Positions 24,553 through 33,287 of a stretch of DNA of 64,000 bases are shown here, in pieces. Below the pieces are notes generated by a model. It was not told the origin of the DNA. It saw only the letters and a list, made by a program, of their open reading frames with translations, and ran no database searches. Made by a program: the position numbers and the translations under genes. Source of the stretch: Acidobacteriota bacterium (GTDB lineage: Bacteria; Acidobacteriota; Vicinamibacteria; Vicinamibacterales; UBA2999); the NCBI GenBank assembly GCA_963169195.1, contig CAUJDN010000014.1, forward strand, positions 1-64,000, read 5' to 3'. The stretch's first letter is position 1. Every line of letters starts with the position of its first letter.

Positions 24553-25455
24553 ATGTCGCGTTCCCACGTCGCCACGCCCGCCGAGCTCTCCAGCCTTCGC
24601 GACCTGGAGCTGGTGGCGAAGACGACGGTCGAGGGCCTGCGCCAGGGCCTGCACCGCAGCCCCTTTCACGGGTACAGCGCGGAGTTCAGTCAGTATCGGC
24701 ACTACCGTCCGGGCGACGACCTGAAGTACGTGGACTGGAAGGCCTTCGCCCGCACCGATCGCTTGTACACGCGGCAGTTCCGCGAGACCACGAACCTCTC
24801 GGCGCTGTTCGTCGTGGACGCCTCGCGCTCGATGGCGTTCGAAGGCAAGTTCCGCCTTGCCCAGGCGGTCACCGCCGTGCTCGCGACCCTTGTCATCGAC
24901 CAGGGCGACGCCGCCGGCCTGCTGGCGGTGCATGCCCACGGCTCTGCCGCGGATGCCCGCGCGCCGTCAGCCACCTACCTGCCGGCAAGGAGCGGGCATC
25001 ATCATCTGACGCTGCTGCTGGCCGGGATTGCGCGGCTCGTGCCCGACGCATCCGCCTCGATTGTCGAAGGCATGGCGCGCGCGGGGCGGCTGCTGACACG
25101 TCGAGGGCTGGTCGTCGTCGTGTCGGACTTCTACGACGATGCCGAGGCGCTGGTGGAGATGAGGCGCCTGTCACGCATGGGCCACGACGTGGTCATCATC
25201 CAGGCGCTGGCCGCACAAGAGCTGTCCCTTGCGGTCGAGGGCGCGGCGGAGCTGGTGGACGCGGAGACCGGCCGCACGCTGGTGGTGCAGCCCGACGCGG
25301 CACGGGCGGCCTATACGGAGCGCGTTCGCGCCTGGCTCGACGGGTTCGCCTCGGCGGCGGGCCGCGAGGGCCTGGACCATGCGCTCGTGACGACCGACGA
25401 GCCGCTCGAGCGCGCGCTGCGGCGCTTCCTGGTGGCGCGACGGGGAGCGGCCTAG
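24553..25455 (+). CDS. DUF58 domain-containing protein
   Basis: A 300-aa protein with the DUF58 core: FHGYSAEFSQYRHYRPGDDLKYVDWKAFARTDRLYTRQF near 37-75, and a VWA-like stretch ALFVVDASRSMAF with the DxSxS metal-site pattern. These proteins are obligate neighbours of MoxR ATPases and probably their substrate adaptors. The gap to MoxR is nine bases. The protein has no signal sequence and is cytoplasmic. Confidence 0.92.
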   Translation: MSRSHVATPAELSSLRDLELVAKTTVEGLRQGLHRSPFHGYSAEFSQYRHYRPGDDLKYVDWKAFARTDRLYTRQFRETTNLSALFVVDASRSMAFEGKFRLAQAVTAVLATLVIDQGDAAGLLAVHAHGSAADARAPSATYLPARSGHHHLTLLLAGIARLVPDASASIVEGMARAGRLLTRRGLVVVVSDFYDDAEALVEMRRLSRMGHDVVIIQALAAQELSLAVEGAAELVDAETGRTLVVQPDAARAAYTERVRAWLDGFASAAGREGLDHALVTTDEPLERALRRFLVARRGAA

Positions 25456-25456
25456 G

Positions 25457-26482
25457 GTGGGCGTCACGTTCCTGACCCCGTGGGCGTGGCTGCTGGCCGC
25501 CTGTGGAGTGCTGCCCATCCTCGTCCACCTGCTGGCGCGCACGCGCAGCCGCCGGGTGGCATTCCCGAGCCTTCGGTTCCTGGAAGCGACGCCGCTGTCG
25601 GCCGTGACCCGGCGCACGCTCCAGGACTGGCCGTTGCTGCTGGTCCGCATCGCGGTGGTGCTGTCCGCCGTGGCCGCCCTGGCCACGCCCGTCTTCATCA
25701 CGCCCGCGCGCGAGGCGGCCTGGGCCAGCCGCGTGGCCCGCGCCGTCGTGCTGGACGACAGCGCGGCGCCACCGGAAGACGAGCTGCGGTCCGCCGCGGT
25801 GGGCGCGACCTTCGCGCGCAGCCGCGTGCGTGACGCGATCGCCGACGCTGCCCGCTGGCTGGCGGATCAGCGGCCGGCCCACCGCGAGATCGTGGTGCTC
25901 TCCGCCTTCAAGCGCGGCGCCGTGGATGCGGCCGACTTCGTGGGCGTGCCACCCGAGGTGGGGATTCGGCTGGTGCGGTCGTCACATGGCACCGCGGTAC
26001 GCGAGCGCGAGATCACGCGCCTTCAATTGCGGGACGAGGGCCTGGTTCGCGTGCTGGAAGGCGTCACGCTCGGGCCCGAGACCACCGCGGTTCGCGAGCT
26101 GCGAGCCGAGGTGATCCCGGCGGTGCCTGTGACCGTGAAGGCCACCCCGCAGGAGCAGGAGGCAGCCGACGCGGCGCTCCGCGCGGTGCTTCGGCGCGGG
26201 TTGAGGCTGCCGCCCGCGGGACTGCTCCAGCCCCTCTCGGTGGACTGGACCGGCGATGTGGCCAGCCTGGCAGCGTCCCTCGAGTCGCGCCTGGCCGCGC
26301 CGTTGGATGCGTGGGAGCCCGAGCCGATGACCGATGCCGAACTGGCGGCGCTCGCGCGGCCCCCGGCCAGCGCGGCCGACGCGCGTCCCGACGATCTCGG
26401 CGACCGCCGCACGCTGTGGGCGCTGGTGCTGGTGTTGCTCGGCCTCGAGACCTGGCACAGGAGGGGCGGCACGTGGACGTAG
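25457..26482 (+). CDS. BatA-type membrane protein (aerotolerance regulator N-terminal domain)
   Basis: A 341-aa protein opening with FLTPWAWLLAACGVLPILVHLLARTRSRRVAFPSLRFL, the BatA N-terminal signature with one TM helix and the conserved SLRFL. A second TM lies near 58-75 (LLLVRIAVVLSAVAALATPVF). A weak VWA-like domain follows with AVVLDDSAAPP, so the MIDAS motif is degraded. The C-terminus has a TM (TLWALVLVLLGLETWH). GTG 25457 begins one base after the DUF58 stop. It probably anchors the MoxR/DUF58 system in the membrane. Confidence 0.85.
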   Translation: MGVTFLTPWAWLLAACGVLPILVHLLARTRSRRVAFPSLRFLEATPLSAVTRRTLQDWPLLLVRIAVVLSAVAALATPVFITPAREAAWASRVARAVVLDDSAAPPEDELRSAAVGATFARSRVRDAIADAARWLADQRPAHREIVVLSAFKRGAVDAADFVGVPPEVGIRLVRSSHGTAVREREITRLQLRDEGLVRVLEGVTLGPETTAVRELRAEVIPAVPVTVKATPQEQEAADAALRAVLRRGLRLPPAGLLQPLSVDWTGDVASLAASLESRLAAPLDAWEPEPMTDAELAALARPPASAADARPDDLGDRRTLWALVLVLLGLETWHRRGGTWT

Positions 26483-28476
26483 CCAGGCTCGTCGCCCGCC
26501 TGCAGGTGCGCCTGGTGTGGCGCGCCGCCTTCGGCGCGCTGACCACCGGTCTCGTGGCGCTGGCGGCCATCGTGTCGGTCGGTGCGACGCTGGCGAACCC
26601 GCCAGGCGCGGCGCTTGCCGCCGGACTCTCCATCGCGGCCGTGCTGACCGCCGTCGGGATCCTCCGCGCGCGGCGCGCCTGGACACCGATGACCACCGCT
26701 GGCCTGATCGAGGCCAGGGTACCCGGGCTCGACAACCTGGTGGTGACGTCTGTGGAACTTGCTCGGTCGCCGGAGCGGGCCTCGGCCCGCATGCGCGAGG
26801 AGATCGGCCGGCAGGCGGCCGCGCGCGCGGCGCGAGTGCGCGCCGCCGACGTCGCGCCGATGGCGCAGGCCGCGGCAGCGCTCGTGCTGGTGGCGGTCGG
26901 GACCGCCGCCGTTGTGTGGTCCGCGCTCAGCCCTCGAGAGCGGGTTGTCCCGCGCTCGAACAGCGCTCCGGTTCCGCCCGGGATCACCAGCGTTCGCGCG
27001 ACGGTCACGCCGCCGGCGTATCTAGGGCGAGCGATGACCGAGAGTCACGACCCCGAACACATCGACGTGCCGGCGGGCGGCGCCGTGCGCCTCGATGTGG
27101 AGACCGGCGCGACGCTCGCCTGGATCGAGGACCCGGCCGTGGGCTCGAGGCCCCTCGCGCGTGACGCCGATGGACGATTCGCGCTCGAGTGGGTGCCGGC
27201 GAGGAGCGCGACGCTGGCCGTCGCCGCAGGACACACCGCGGGTGCCGCCGACGACACGCGCCTGATCGGCATCACCATCGTGCCGGACGGGCCTCCCCGC
27301 GTTCGAATCGTCACGCCCGGACGTGACCTCGCGTTCACGACGCCTGACCACGCCGTGGACGTCGCCATCGAAGCCGAGGACGGCGAAGGCTTGCGGGCGC
27401 TCGAACTGCGCTTCGTCAGGATGTCGGGGGCGGGTGAGTCGTTCGACTTCTCCGAAGGACGCGTGCCGCTGCAGGTCGAGCGAAGCGCTGCGGGTGAATG
27501 GCGGGCCCGGGCGCGCTGGGCGCTGGCCACCCTTGGCCTCGAGGATGGTGACTCCATCGTCTATCGCGCCAGGGCCCGCGACACGAGCCCCGACGCGGAC
27601 TGGGTGTCGTCCGAGTCGTTCACCATCGACCTTGGTGCGCGCCTCGAGTTCGCGGGCACCGGTTTCGCCATGGTGGACGAAGACCGGCGCTACGCCATCA
27701 GCCAGCAGATGGTCATCGTGAAGACCGAGCGGCTGCAGACGGAGCGCCGCAGGCACTCTGCGCACCAGTGGGCCGAGGAGACTCGCATGCTGGCGGTCGA
27801 GCAGCGGATGGTGCGGTCCGAGGTGGTGTTCCTCAGCGGCGGCGAGGTCCAGGACGAAGTCGAGGAAGCCGAGCACTCCCACGAACTCCAGGAAGGGCGC
27901 CTCGAGAACGCCGGGCGTGCCGAGATGCTGCGCGCCATCAACGAGATGTCGCGCGCCGAGGCCCGGTTGAACGCCGGCGACACGGCGGGGGCGCTGGTGT
28001 TCGAGCGGTCCGCCCTCGCGGCGTTGCAGCGGGCGTTCGATCGACGGCGGTACTTTCTTCGCACGCTGCCCGAGCGCTCCCGCATTGACGCGACCCGCCG
28101 CCTGACCGGCGATCGGCGCGACGCGCGATCGTCTGCGCGCGCGACGCCGCCCGAGATTGCCGACCGACTTGCGGCCGAGCGTGCATTGATGGCCGACCTG
28201 TCGGCCATCGTCGCGGCGGGGCGACCCGCGTCGCCCGCCGTGGTGGCCCGCCTGGCCTCGATGGGCGTGTCGAGCGATCGGTGGCGCACGCTGGCCGGGT
28301 CGCTGGCATCGGCTGGCTCTCCGGAGGAGCGGCGCGAAGCCGCCCGGGCGGCGATGAACGCGATTGCCTCCCACGCGCGGGAACGGCTGGCCCCGGCCGC
28401 CGCGAGCCCGGCCACCAGGAGCGGCGACTTGATGGGGTGGTGGGCGGACGAGACCCGGTCACGGAGGCCACGGTGA
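26473..28476 (+). CDS. DUF4175-like membrane protein with coiled-coil C-terminus
   Basis: A 667-aa protein with two N-terminal TM helices (~15-70) and a third near 125-145 (AAAALVLVAVGTAAVVWSAL). Extended beta-rich periplasmic domains (TVTPPAYLGRAMTESHDPEHIDVPAG, a phrase typical of DUF4175) follow. A long helical C-terminal region (~430-560) is rich in Glu/Arg, with LAVEQRMVRSEVVFLSGGEVQDE. GTG 26473 overlaps the BatA gene by ten bases. Such proteins are usual members of MoxR/BatA operons. Their exact role is unknown. Confidence 0.75.
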   Translation: MDVARLVARLQVRLVWRAAFGALTTGLVALAAIVSVGATLANPPGAALAAGLSIAAVLTAVGILRARRAWTPMTTAGLIEARVPGLDNLVVTSVELARSPERASARMREEIGRQAAARAARVRAADVAPMAQAAAALVLVAVGTAAVVWSALSPRERVVPRSNSAPVPPGITSVRATVTPPAYLGRAMTESHDPEHIDVPAGGAVRLDVETGATLAWIEDPAVGSRPLARDADGRFALEWVPARSATLAVAAGHTAGAADDTRLIGITIVPDGPPRVRIVTPGRDLAFTTPDHAVDVAIEAEDGEGLRALELRFVRMSGAGESFDFSEGRVPLQVERSAAGEWRARARWALATLGLEDGDSIVYRARARDTSPDADWVSSESFTIDLGARLEFAGTGFAMVDEDRRYAISQQMVIVKTERLQTERRRHSAHQWAEETRMLAVEQRMVRSEVVFLSGGEVQDEVEEAEHSHELQEGRLENAGRAEMLRAINEMSRAEARLNAGDTAGALVFERSALAALQRAFDRRRYFLRTLPERSRIDATRRLTGDRRDARSSARATPPEIADRLAAERALMADLSAIVAAGRPASPAVVARLASMGVSSDRWRTLAGSLASAGSPEERREAARAAMNAIASHARERLAPAAASPATRSGDLMGWWADETRSRRPR

Positions 28477-30257
28477 GGCTCGCGGAACTGTTGCGCCTCA
28501 CGGCCATCGGTATCGCCATCATGTGCTGGCTGGACCCACCGGTGGTGGTGGCTCCGCAGCCGCCGCTGCCCCTCGGGATCGCTGTCGTTCGTTCGTCGAT
28601 GGACGAGCGTCCGGCGTCGAACACCGGTGCCGACACGATCGGATCGCGCACGAGCGCGGCCGCTCAACGCCTGGTGCAACTGCTCGGTGACGACGCCGAC
28701 GCGCGGGTGCACGAGATGGCCGACCCGCTCCGCCTCCCCTGCGACGCCCAGCAGCCCTGCGTGGTCGTGACCGGAGGGGCGCCCATACGCGTGCCGGCGG
28801 ACCGGCGAGGTCACACCTCTGTGGTGCGGGTGGGTGAAGCGCTGACGCCGAATGTGGCCGTCACCGCCGTTGACGTCCTGGCGACCCACAGCGAGGCGGC
28901 AGGGGTCGCACGTGTCCTGGTGAGCGGCTCCGGGATGGCCGGGGGGCGGACGCGCGTCAGGCTGACCGACGGCAGTGCCGTGATCGGCGAGGCGGACCAC
29001 CCCTGGAACGGTGATGGCGAGACGACCGTGAGCGTGCCATGGTGGCCAATCGCTTCGGGCACACGCGAGCTGGCCGTGGAGGCGGTGACCGAGGGCGTGG
29101 AGGAGCGAACGCTGCTGGACAACGACGGCCGCGCGTTCGTCGACGTGGCGGACGCGCGCTGGCCCGTGATCATCCACGAGCGGCGGCCGGCGTGGGCCAC
29201 GACCTTCGTGCGCCGGGCGCTCGAGGGCGATCCGCGATTCAGCATCGATGCGCGCACCGATGTGGCCCCATCGGTCGTGGCCTCGACCTCTTCCAGTCCC
29301 GGTGGCCTCAGCGATGCACGCCTGGATCCCGCACGGGTCGTCATCGTGGGCGCGCCTGAGGCGCTGACCGCCGACGACGTGGCGAGGCTCGACCGCTTCG
29401 TGCGTCATCGGGGGGGCGCGATCGTCCTGGTACCGGACCGGCCGTTCGCGGGCCCCGTCGGCAGGCTCCTGGCCCACCGGTGGCGTGAGCGACTCGACGA
29501 CACCGCGTCGGAGTCGGGTGGCCTGCGTGCCAGCGAATGGCTCGTGGCCGACGGCGCGTCGAGCTTCGATGAGCCAGTCGCCCAATCGCATGCCGGACCG
29601 ACCGTCGTCTCGACGCCGGCTGGCGCGGGTCGCGTGGTCGTGGTCGGTGCCATGGACGCGTGGCGTCACCGCGGGGCCGACGCGGGATTCGAGCGATTCT
29701 GGCGCACGACGGTCGCCGGCCTGGCGCGGGGCGCCGGGGCGAATGTTGCCGTTGACGCGGAGCCGCGATGGTCGCTGCCGGGAGAAGAGGTCACGGTGCG
29801 GGTGAGCGGCCGGACCGTCCGTGCCTGGACGGAGCGGATTGCCACGGCCACCCTCGCCTGCGGCGCTGTGGCGACGATGCCCATCCGCCTGTGGCCATCG
29901 AACGGTCAGGCCTCCTTCGTCGGCCGGGTGCGTCCGCCCGTTTCGGGCGCCACGTGCACGGTCTCGGCGAGACTGGCCGGCCTCGGCGAGGGACGTGTGG
30001 TCGTCCAGGTGACGCCGGGCGGCCGGACGTCGGGGCCAGCGGTGGACGCGAACCTGGATGCCGTCGCATCCCGCACGGGTGGCCTGGTGGTGTCCGAAGC
30101 CGGTCTGGATCGCCTGGCCGAGGCCCTTCGCGCCTTGAGGTCGGACGCGAGGACCCCGGAGGCGCGGCATCCGATGCGGTCGCTGTGGTGGTTCCCACTC
30201 TTCGCCGGATGCCTGGCGGGAGAGTGGTGGCTCCGGCGGCGCGCGGGGCTGCGATGA
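28473..30257 (+). CDS. BatA/glutamine-amidotransferase-like membrane protein, last gene of MoxR operon
   Basis: A 594-aa protein with an N-terminal membrane segment (LTAIGIAIMCWL). A beta-rich middle follows, then a GATase1-like region reading [37 protein letters not shown] (~290-325) without an obvious catalytic Cys. One C-terminal TM (RSLWWFPLFAGCLAGEWWL) ends in an Arg-rich tail. The GTG start overlaps the upstream stop as GTGA. This membrane-anchored VWA/GATase-like architecture is often the last gene of these operons. No enzymatic role can be assigned. Confidence 0.72.
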   Translation: MRLAELLRLTAIGIAIMCWLDPPVVVAPQPPLPLGIAVVRSSMDERPASNTGADTIGSRTSAAAQRLVQLLGDDADARVHEMADPLRLPCDAQQPCVVVTGGAPIRVPADRRGHTSVVRVGEALTPNVAVTAVDVLATHSEAAGVARVLVSGSGMAGGRTRVRLTDGSAVIGEADHPWNGDGETTVSVPWWPIASGTRELAVEAVTEGVEERTLLDNDGRAFVDVADARWPVIIHERRPAWATTFVRRALEGDPRFSIDARTDVAPSVVASTSSSPGGLSDARLDPARVVIVGAPEALTADDVARLDRFVRHRGGAIVLVPDRPFAGPVGRLLAHRWRERLDDTASESGGLRASEWLVADGASSFDEPVAQSHAGPTVVSTPAGAGRVVVVGAMDAWRHRGADAGFERFWRTTVAGLARGAGANVAVDAEPRWSLPGEEVTVRVSGRTVRAWTERIATATLACGAVATMPIRLWPSNGQASFVGRVRPPVSGATCTVSARLAGLGEGRVVVQVTPGGRTSGPAVDANLDAVASRTGGLVVSEAGLDRLAEALRALRSDARTPEARHPMRSLWWFPLFAGCLAGEWWLRRRAGLR

Positions 30258-30281
30258 CGCGGCGGTGATACAGTACGGTCG

Positions 30282-31874
30282 ATGATTTCACGGCGAGACT
30301 TCACGAGAACGATCGGGCTCGGCACCGTGGCACTGGGCATCGCGCCCGGCTCGATCTTTGCACGCCAGTCCACCTCGCCGGTGCCGCAGGTCAAGGACCC
30401 GAAGTATCGCACCTGGTCGGAAGATGCACTGCGGGAGGCGCGCCGGCTGGGCTGCACCTATGCCGACATCCGTTTCACGTTCAATCGATCGAATGGCGTC
30501 GCGGTGCGGAACGGGCAGATCACGAGCAGCGGCAACATCGGCTTCGGCCGGTTCGGCGACGAGGAGACCTTCGGTTTCGGCGTGCGCGTCATCCACAGCG
30601 GCGTCTGGGGGTTTGCCAGCAGCCCCGTGGTCACGCCCGCGGAGATCCGCCGGATCGTGGGAATGGCCACGGAGGTGGCGCGCGCCAGCGCCATGGCGAA
30701 GAAGTTCGACGTGCGCCTGGCACCGGTGAAGGCCTACGACACCTTCTGGCAGACGCCGATCAAGGTGGACCCGTGGAGCATCCCGCTCGAGGACAAGGTC
30801 GCCGAGCTGGTGGCCGTCACCGAGATCATGCAGAAGGCCGAGGGCGTCTTCATGGCGACCGCGGCCGTGAACTTCAACTACGAATGGAAGTGCCTCGCCA
30901 CCACCGAAGGCTCGTTCATCGAGCAGGTGTTCTACTACACGGCGGCGAGCATGACGGCCACCGCCAGGCGCGACGGCCAGGTGAAATCGCGCACGTACAA
31001 CCCCGGCACGGAGACGCGCGGCTGGGAGTTCTTCACCGAGAAGGACATGCGGGGGCATGCCGAACGCGTGGCCGCCGAGGCGGTGGAGCACGCCATGGCG
31101 AAGCCGGTCGGCACGGGGCTGAAGGACCTGATCCTCATGCCGTCGCACTCGGCGCTGACCATCCACGAGATCGTGGCGCATCCCACGGAGCTCGATCGCA
31201 TCGCCGGCTACGAGGCCAACTACGCCGGCACCAGCTTCATCACGCTGAAGGACGTGGGCCGGCTGCGGTACGGGTCGAAGCTGATGACCGTCTACGCCGA
31301 TCGCACCCACCCGGGCGGCGCGTCCACGGTGGGCTACGACGATGACGGGGTCGAGGCGCAGCGCTGGCCGCTCGTGCGGGAGGGCGTGCTCGTCGGGCTG
31401 CAGACCAACCGCGAGACGGCGCACTACGCCGGTGAGACCTCGTCGCGCGGCTGCACCTTCGCCAACCACTGGCGGAACTACCCATTCCTGCGGATGCCGA
31501 ACGTCCAGATGGAGGCGGGCCCGGCCGGATCGCCCACCGTGGAGCAGATGATCGCGGACGTGAAGGACGGCGTGCTGGTGGACGGGCAGGGGAGCTTCAG
31601 CATCGACCAGCAGCGCTACAACGGCCAGTTCGCGGGCGACGCGTTCTGGGAGATCAAGAACGGACAGAAGACGCGGATGGTGACGGATTTCACCTACAAC
31701 GCCATCACGACGGACTTCTTCGCCAACCTCGACGCGGTCGGCCCGCCCGAGACGTGGGAGCACCACGGCATGGGTGGCGATGCGAAGGGCCAGCCCGTGC
31801 AGTCGAACCGGCCGTCGCACGGCTCGTCGCCGATGCTCCTGCGCCGGATTATGGTGGGCACGGCGTATTCGTAA
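30282..31874 (+). CDS. tldD: TldD family metalloprotease with Tat signal
   Basis: A 530-aa TldD-type protease subunit. The N-terminus ISRRDFTRTIGLGTVALG is a twin-arginine signal. The body carries the TldD motif HEIVAH (~293-298) within TIHEIVAHPTELDRIAGYEANYAG, plus TVGYDDDG and SRGCTFANHWRNYPFLRMPN. TldD pairs with TldE/PmbA to degrade unfolded peptides or mature RiPPs. The classical enzyme is cytoplasmic, so the Tat signal is notable. It is first in a D-E-D block; a CCCAAGC heptamer repeat separates it from the next gene. Confidence 0.92.
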   Translation: MISRRDFTRTIGLGTVALGIAPGSIFARQSTSPVPQVKDPKYRTWSEDALREARRLGCTYADIRFTFNRSNGVAVRNGQITSSGNIGFGRFGDEETFGFGVRVIHSGVWGFASSPVVTPAEIRRIVGMATEVARASAMAKKFDVRLAPVKAYDTFWQTPIKVDPWSIPLEDKVAELVAVTEIMQKAEGVFMATAAVNFNYEWKCLATTEGSFIEQVFYYTAASMTATARRDGQVKSRTYNPGTETRGWEFFTEKDMRGHAERVAAEAVEHAMAKPVGTGLKDLILMPSHSALTIHEIVAHPTELDRIAGYEANYAGTSFITLKDVGRLRYGSKLMTVYADRTHPGGASTVGYDDDGVEAQRWPLVREGVLVGLQTNRETAHYAGETSSRGCTFANHWRNYPFLRMPNVQMEAGPAGSPTVEQMIADVKDGVLVDGQGSFSIDQQRYNGQFAGDAFWEIKNGQKTRMVTDFTYNAITTDFFANLDAVGPPETWEHHGMGGDAKGQPVQSNRPSHGSSPMLLRRIMVGTAYS

Positions 31875-31928
31875 CCCAAGCCCCAAGCCCCAAGACCCAA
31901 GCCCCAAGCCCCAAGCCCCAAGACACCC
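31875..31928. repeat. CCCAAGC heptamer repeat
   Basis: About seven near-perfect tandem copies of a CCCCAAG/CCCAAGC unit fill the whole gap between the first TldD gene and the TldE-like gene. As transcript it is C-rich and unstructured. It contains no recognisable ribosome-binding site, yet it directly precedes the ATG at 31930. Confidence 0.85.
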
Positions 31929-31929
31929 T

Positions 31930-33285
31930 ATGGCCTACTCCCGAGACGAAGTCAAAGCCATCACCGACAAGGTGCTGAACATGTGCAAGGCGGACGCCGT
32001 GGAGGTCCGGTTCTCCGGCGGCGAGCGCTCCGCGACGCGGTTCGCGAATTCGAGCATCACGGCCAACCTGATCGAGCACGACCAGGAGGTGCAGATCACG
32101 GTCTACTACGGCAGGAGGACCGCGACGGCCTCCACGCACCAGTTCGACGATGCGTCGCTCAAGAGAACCATCGAGTCGGTGCAGGCGTTGGCCGGGCGCA
32201 AGCCCGAGAACCCCGAGGTGATGCCCCTGGTGAAGCCGCCCCAGCAGTACGCCGAGGTGGACGCGGCGCTGCCGTCGGCCGTGAGCTTCGGTCCGGCCGA
32301 GCGCGCGCAGATGGTGAAGATCAGCACCGACATCTGCGAGAAGAAGGGCGTGCTCGGGGCCGGCTACATCCCGAAGTTCGACTGGGTCGAGGCGACCGCC
32401 AACTCGGAAGGTCTCTTCACCTACTTTCACTACGCCGACGCCAGCTTCATCCTCACCTGCCGGACGCCGGACCAGACGGGCTCCGGCTGGGCGGGGACCA
32501 CCGGCGTGAAAGACATCAGGAACATCGACGCGGAGATGCTCACGACCGTGGCCGCCGACAAGGCGCTGAAGTCCGCGAAGCCCCGCGCCATCGAGCCGGG
32601 AAACTACACGGTGATCCTCGAGCCGCGTCCGGCGGCCCGCTATCTCTCGCTGATGCTGGGCTCGCTCAACGCCCGCGCCGCCGAGGAAGGCCGTAGCTTC
32701 ATGAGCGGCAAGGAGCGCGGCTCGACGCGGCTTGGTGAGAAGGTGTTCGGCGACAACTTCACGCTGCGGAGCGAGATTGGCGACCCGGTCCTTCGCCAGT
32801 CGCCCATCGGCCAGGACGGGCTGCCGGCGAAGAGCGTCACGTGGGTGGAGAAGGGGGTCGTCAAGAACCTGTTCTACGACCGCTACTGGGCCCAGAGACA
32901 GAAGAAGGAGCCGACGGCCACCTCGCCCGGCATGAGCCTGGTGATGGAGGGCGGCACGGCCACGATCGACGAGATGATCCGGTCCACGAAGCGGGGCCTG
33001 CTCGTGTCGTTCTTCTGGTACATCCGCCCGGTGGACCAGATGACGCTGCTCAACACCGGCATGACGCGCGACGGGTTGTTCCTCATCGAGAACGGCGAAA
33101 TCGTCGGCCCGGTGCAGAACTTCCGCTGGAACGAGTCGCCGGCGGTGAGCTTCAACAACATCTCGATGCTGGGCCGCCCTGTGCCGATGCACACCGGTGA
33201 AGCCTACGACAATCCGGGCACGGCGCTCGTGCCGCCGATGAAGCTCGAGGACTTCACCATGACTTCGATCTCGCCGGCGGTCTAG
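31930..33285 (+). CDS. tldE: TldE/PmbA-like subunit
   Basis: A 451-aa PmbA/TldE-like protein. It has the paired-domain fold (ADAVEVRFSGGERSATRFANSSIT at the start; ERGSTRLGEKVFGDNFTL in the middle) but no HExxxH motif, as usual for the non-catalytic E subunit. It has no signal peptide, in contrast to both flanking TldD proteins. The gap to the following TldD gene is two bases. It is inferred to form a heterodimer with one or both neighbours. Confidence 0.88.
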   Translation: MAYSRDEVKAITDKVLNMCKADAVEVRFSGGERSATRFANSSITANLIEHDQEVQITVYYGRRTATASTHQFDDASLKRTIESVQALAGRKPENPEVMPLVKPPQQYAEVDAALPSAVSFGPAERAQMVKISTDICEKKGVLGAGYIPKFDWVEATANSEGLFTYFHYADASFILTCRTPDQTGSGWAGTTGVKDIRNIDAEMLTTVAADKALKSAKPRAIEPGNYTVILEPRPAARYLSLMLGSLNARAAEEGRSFMSGKERGSTRLGEKVFGDNFTLRSEIGDPVLRQSPIGQDGLPAKSVTWVEKGVVKNLFYDRYWAQRQKKEPTATSPGMSLVMEGGTATIDEMIRSTKRGLLVSFFWYIRPVDQMTLLNTGMTRDGLFLIENGEIVGPVQNFRWNESPAVSFNNISMLGRPVPMHTGEAYDNPGTALVPPMKLEDFTMTSISPAV

Positions 33286-33287
33286 CG

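Noticed and set aside
22583..24939. A 785-residue frame including the pseudoprotease
   Set aside because: The part upstream of 23466 is antisense to the MoxR and DUF58 genes and has shadow composition.
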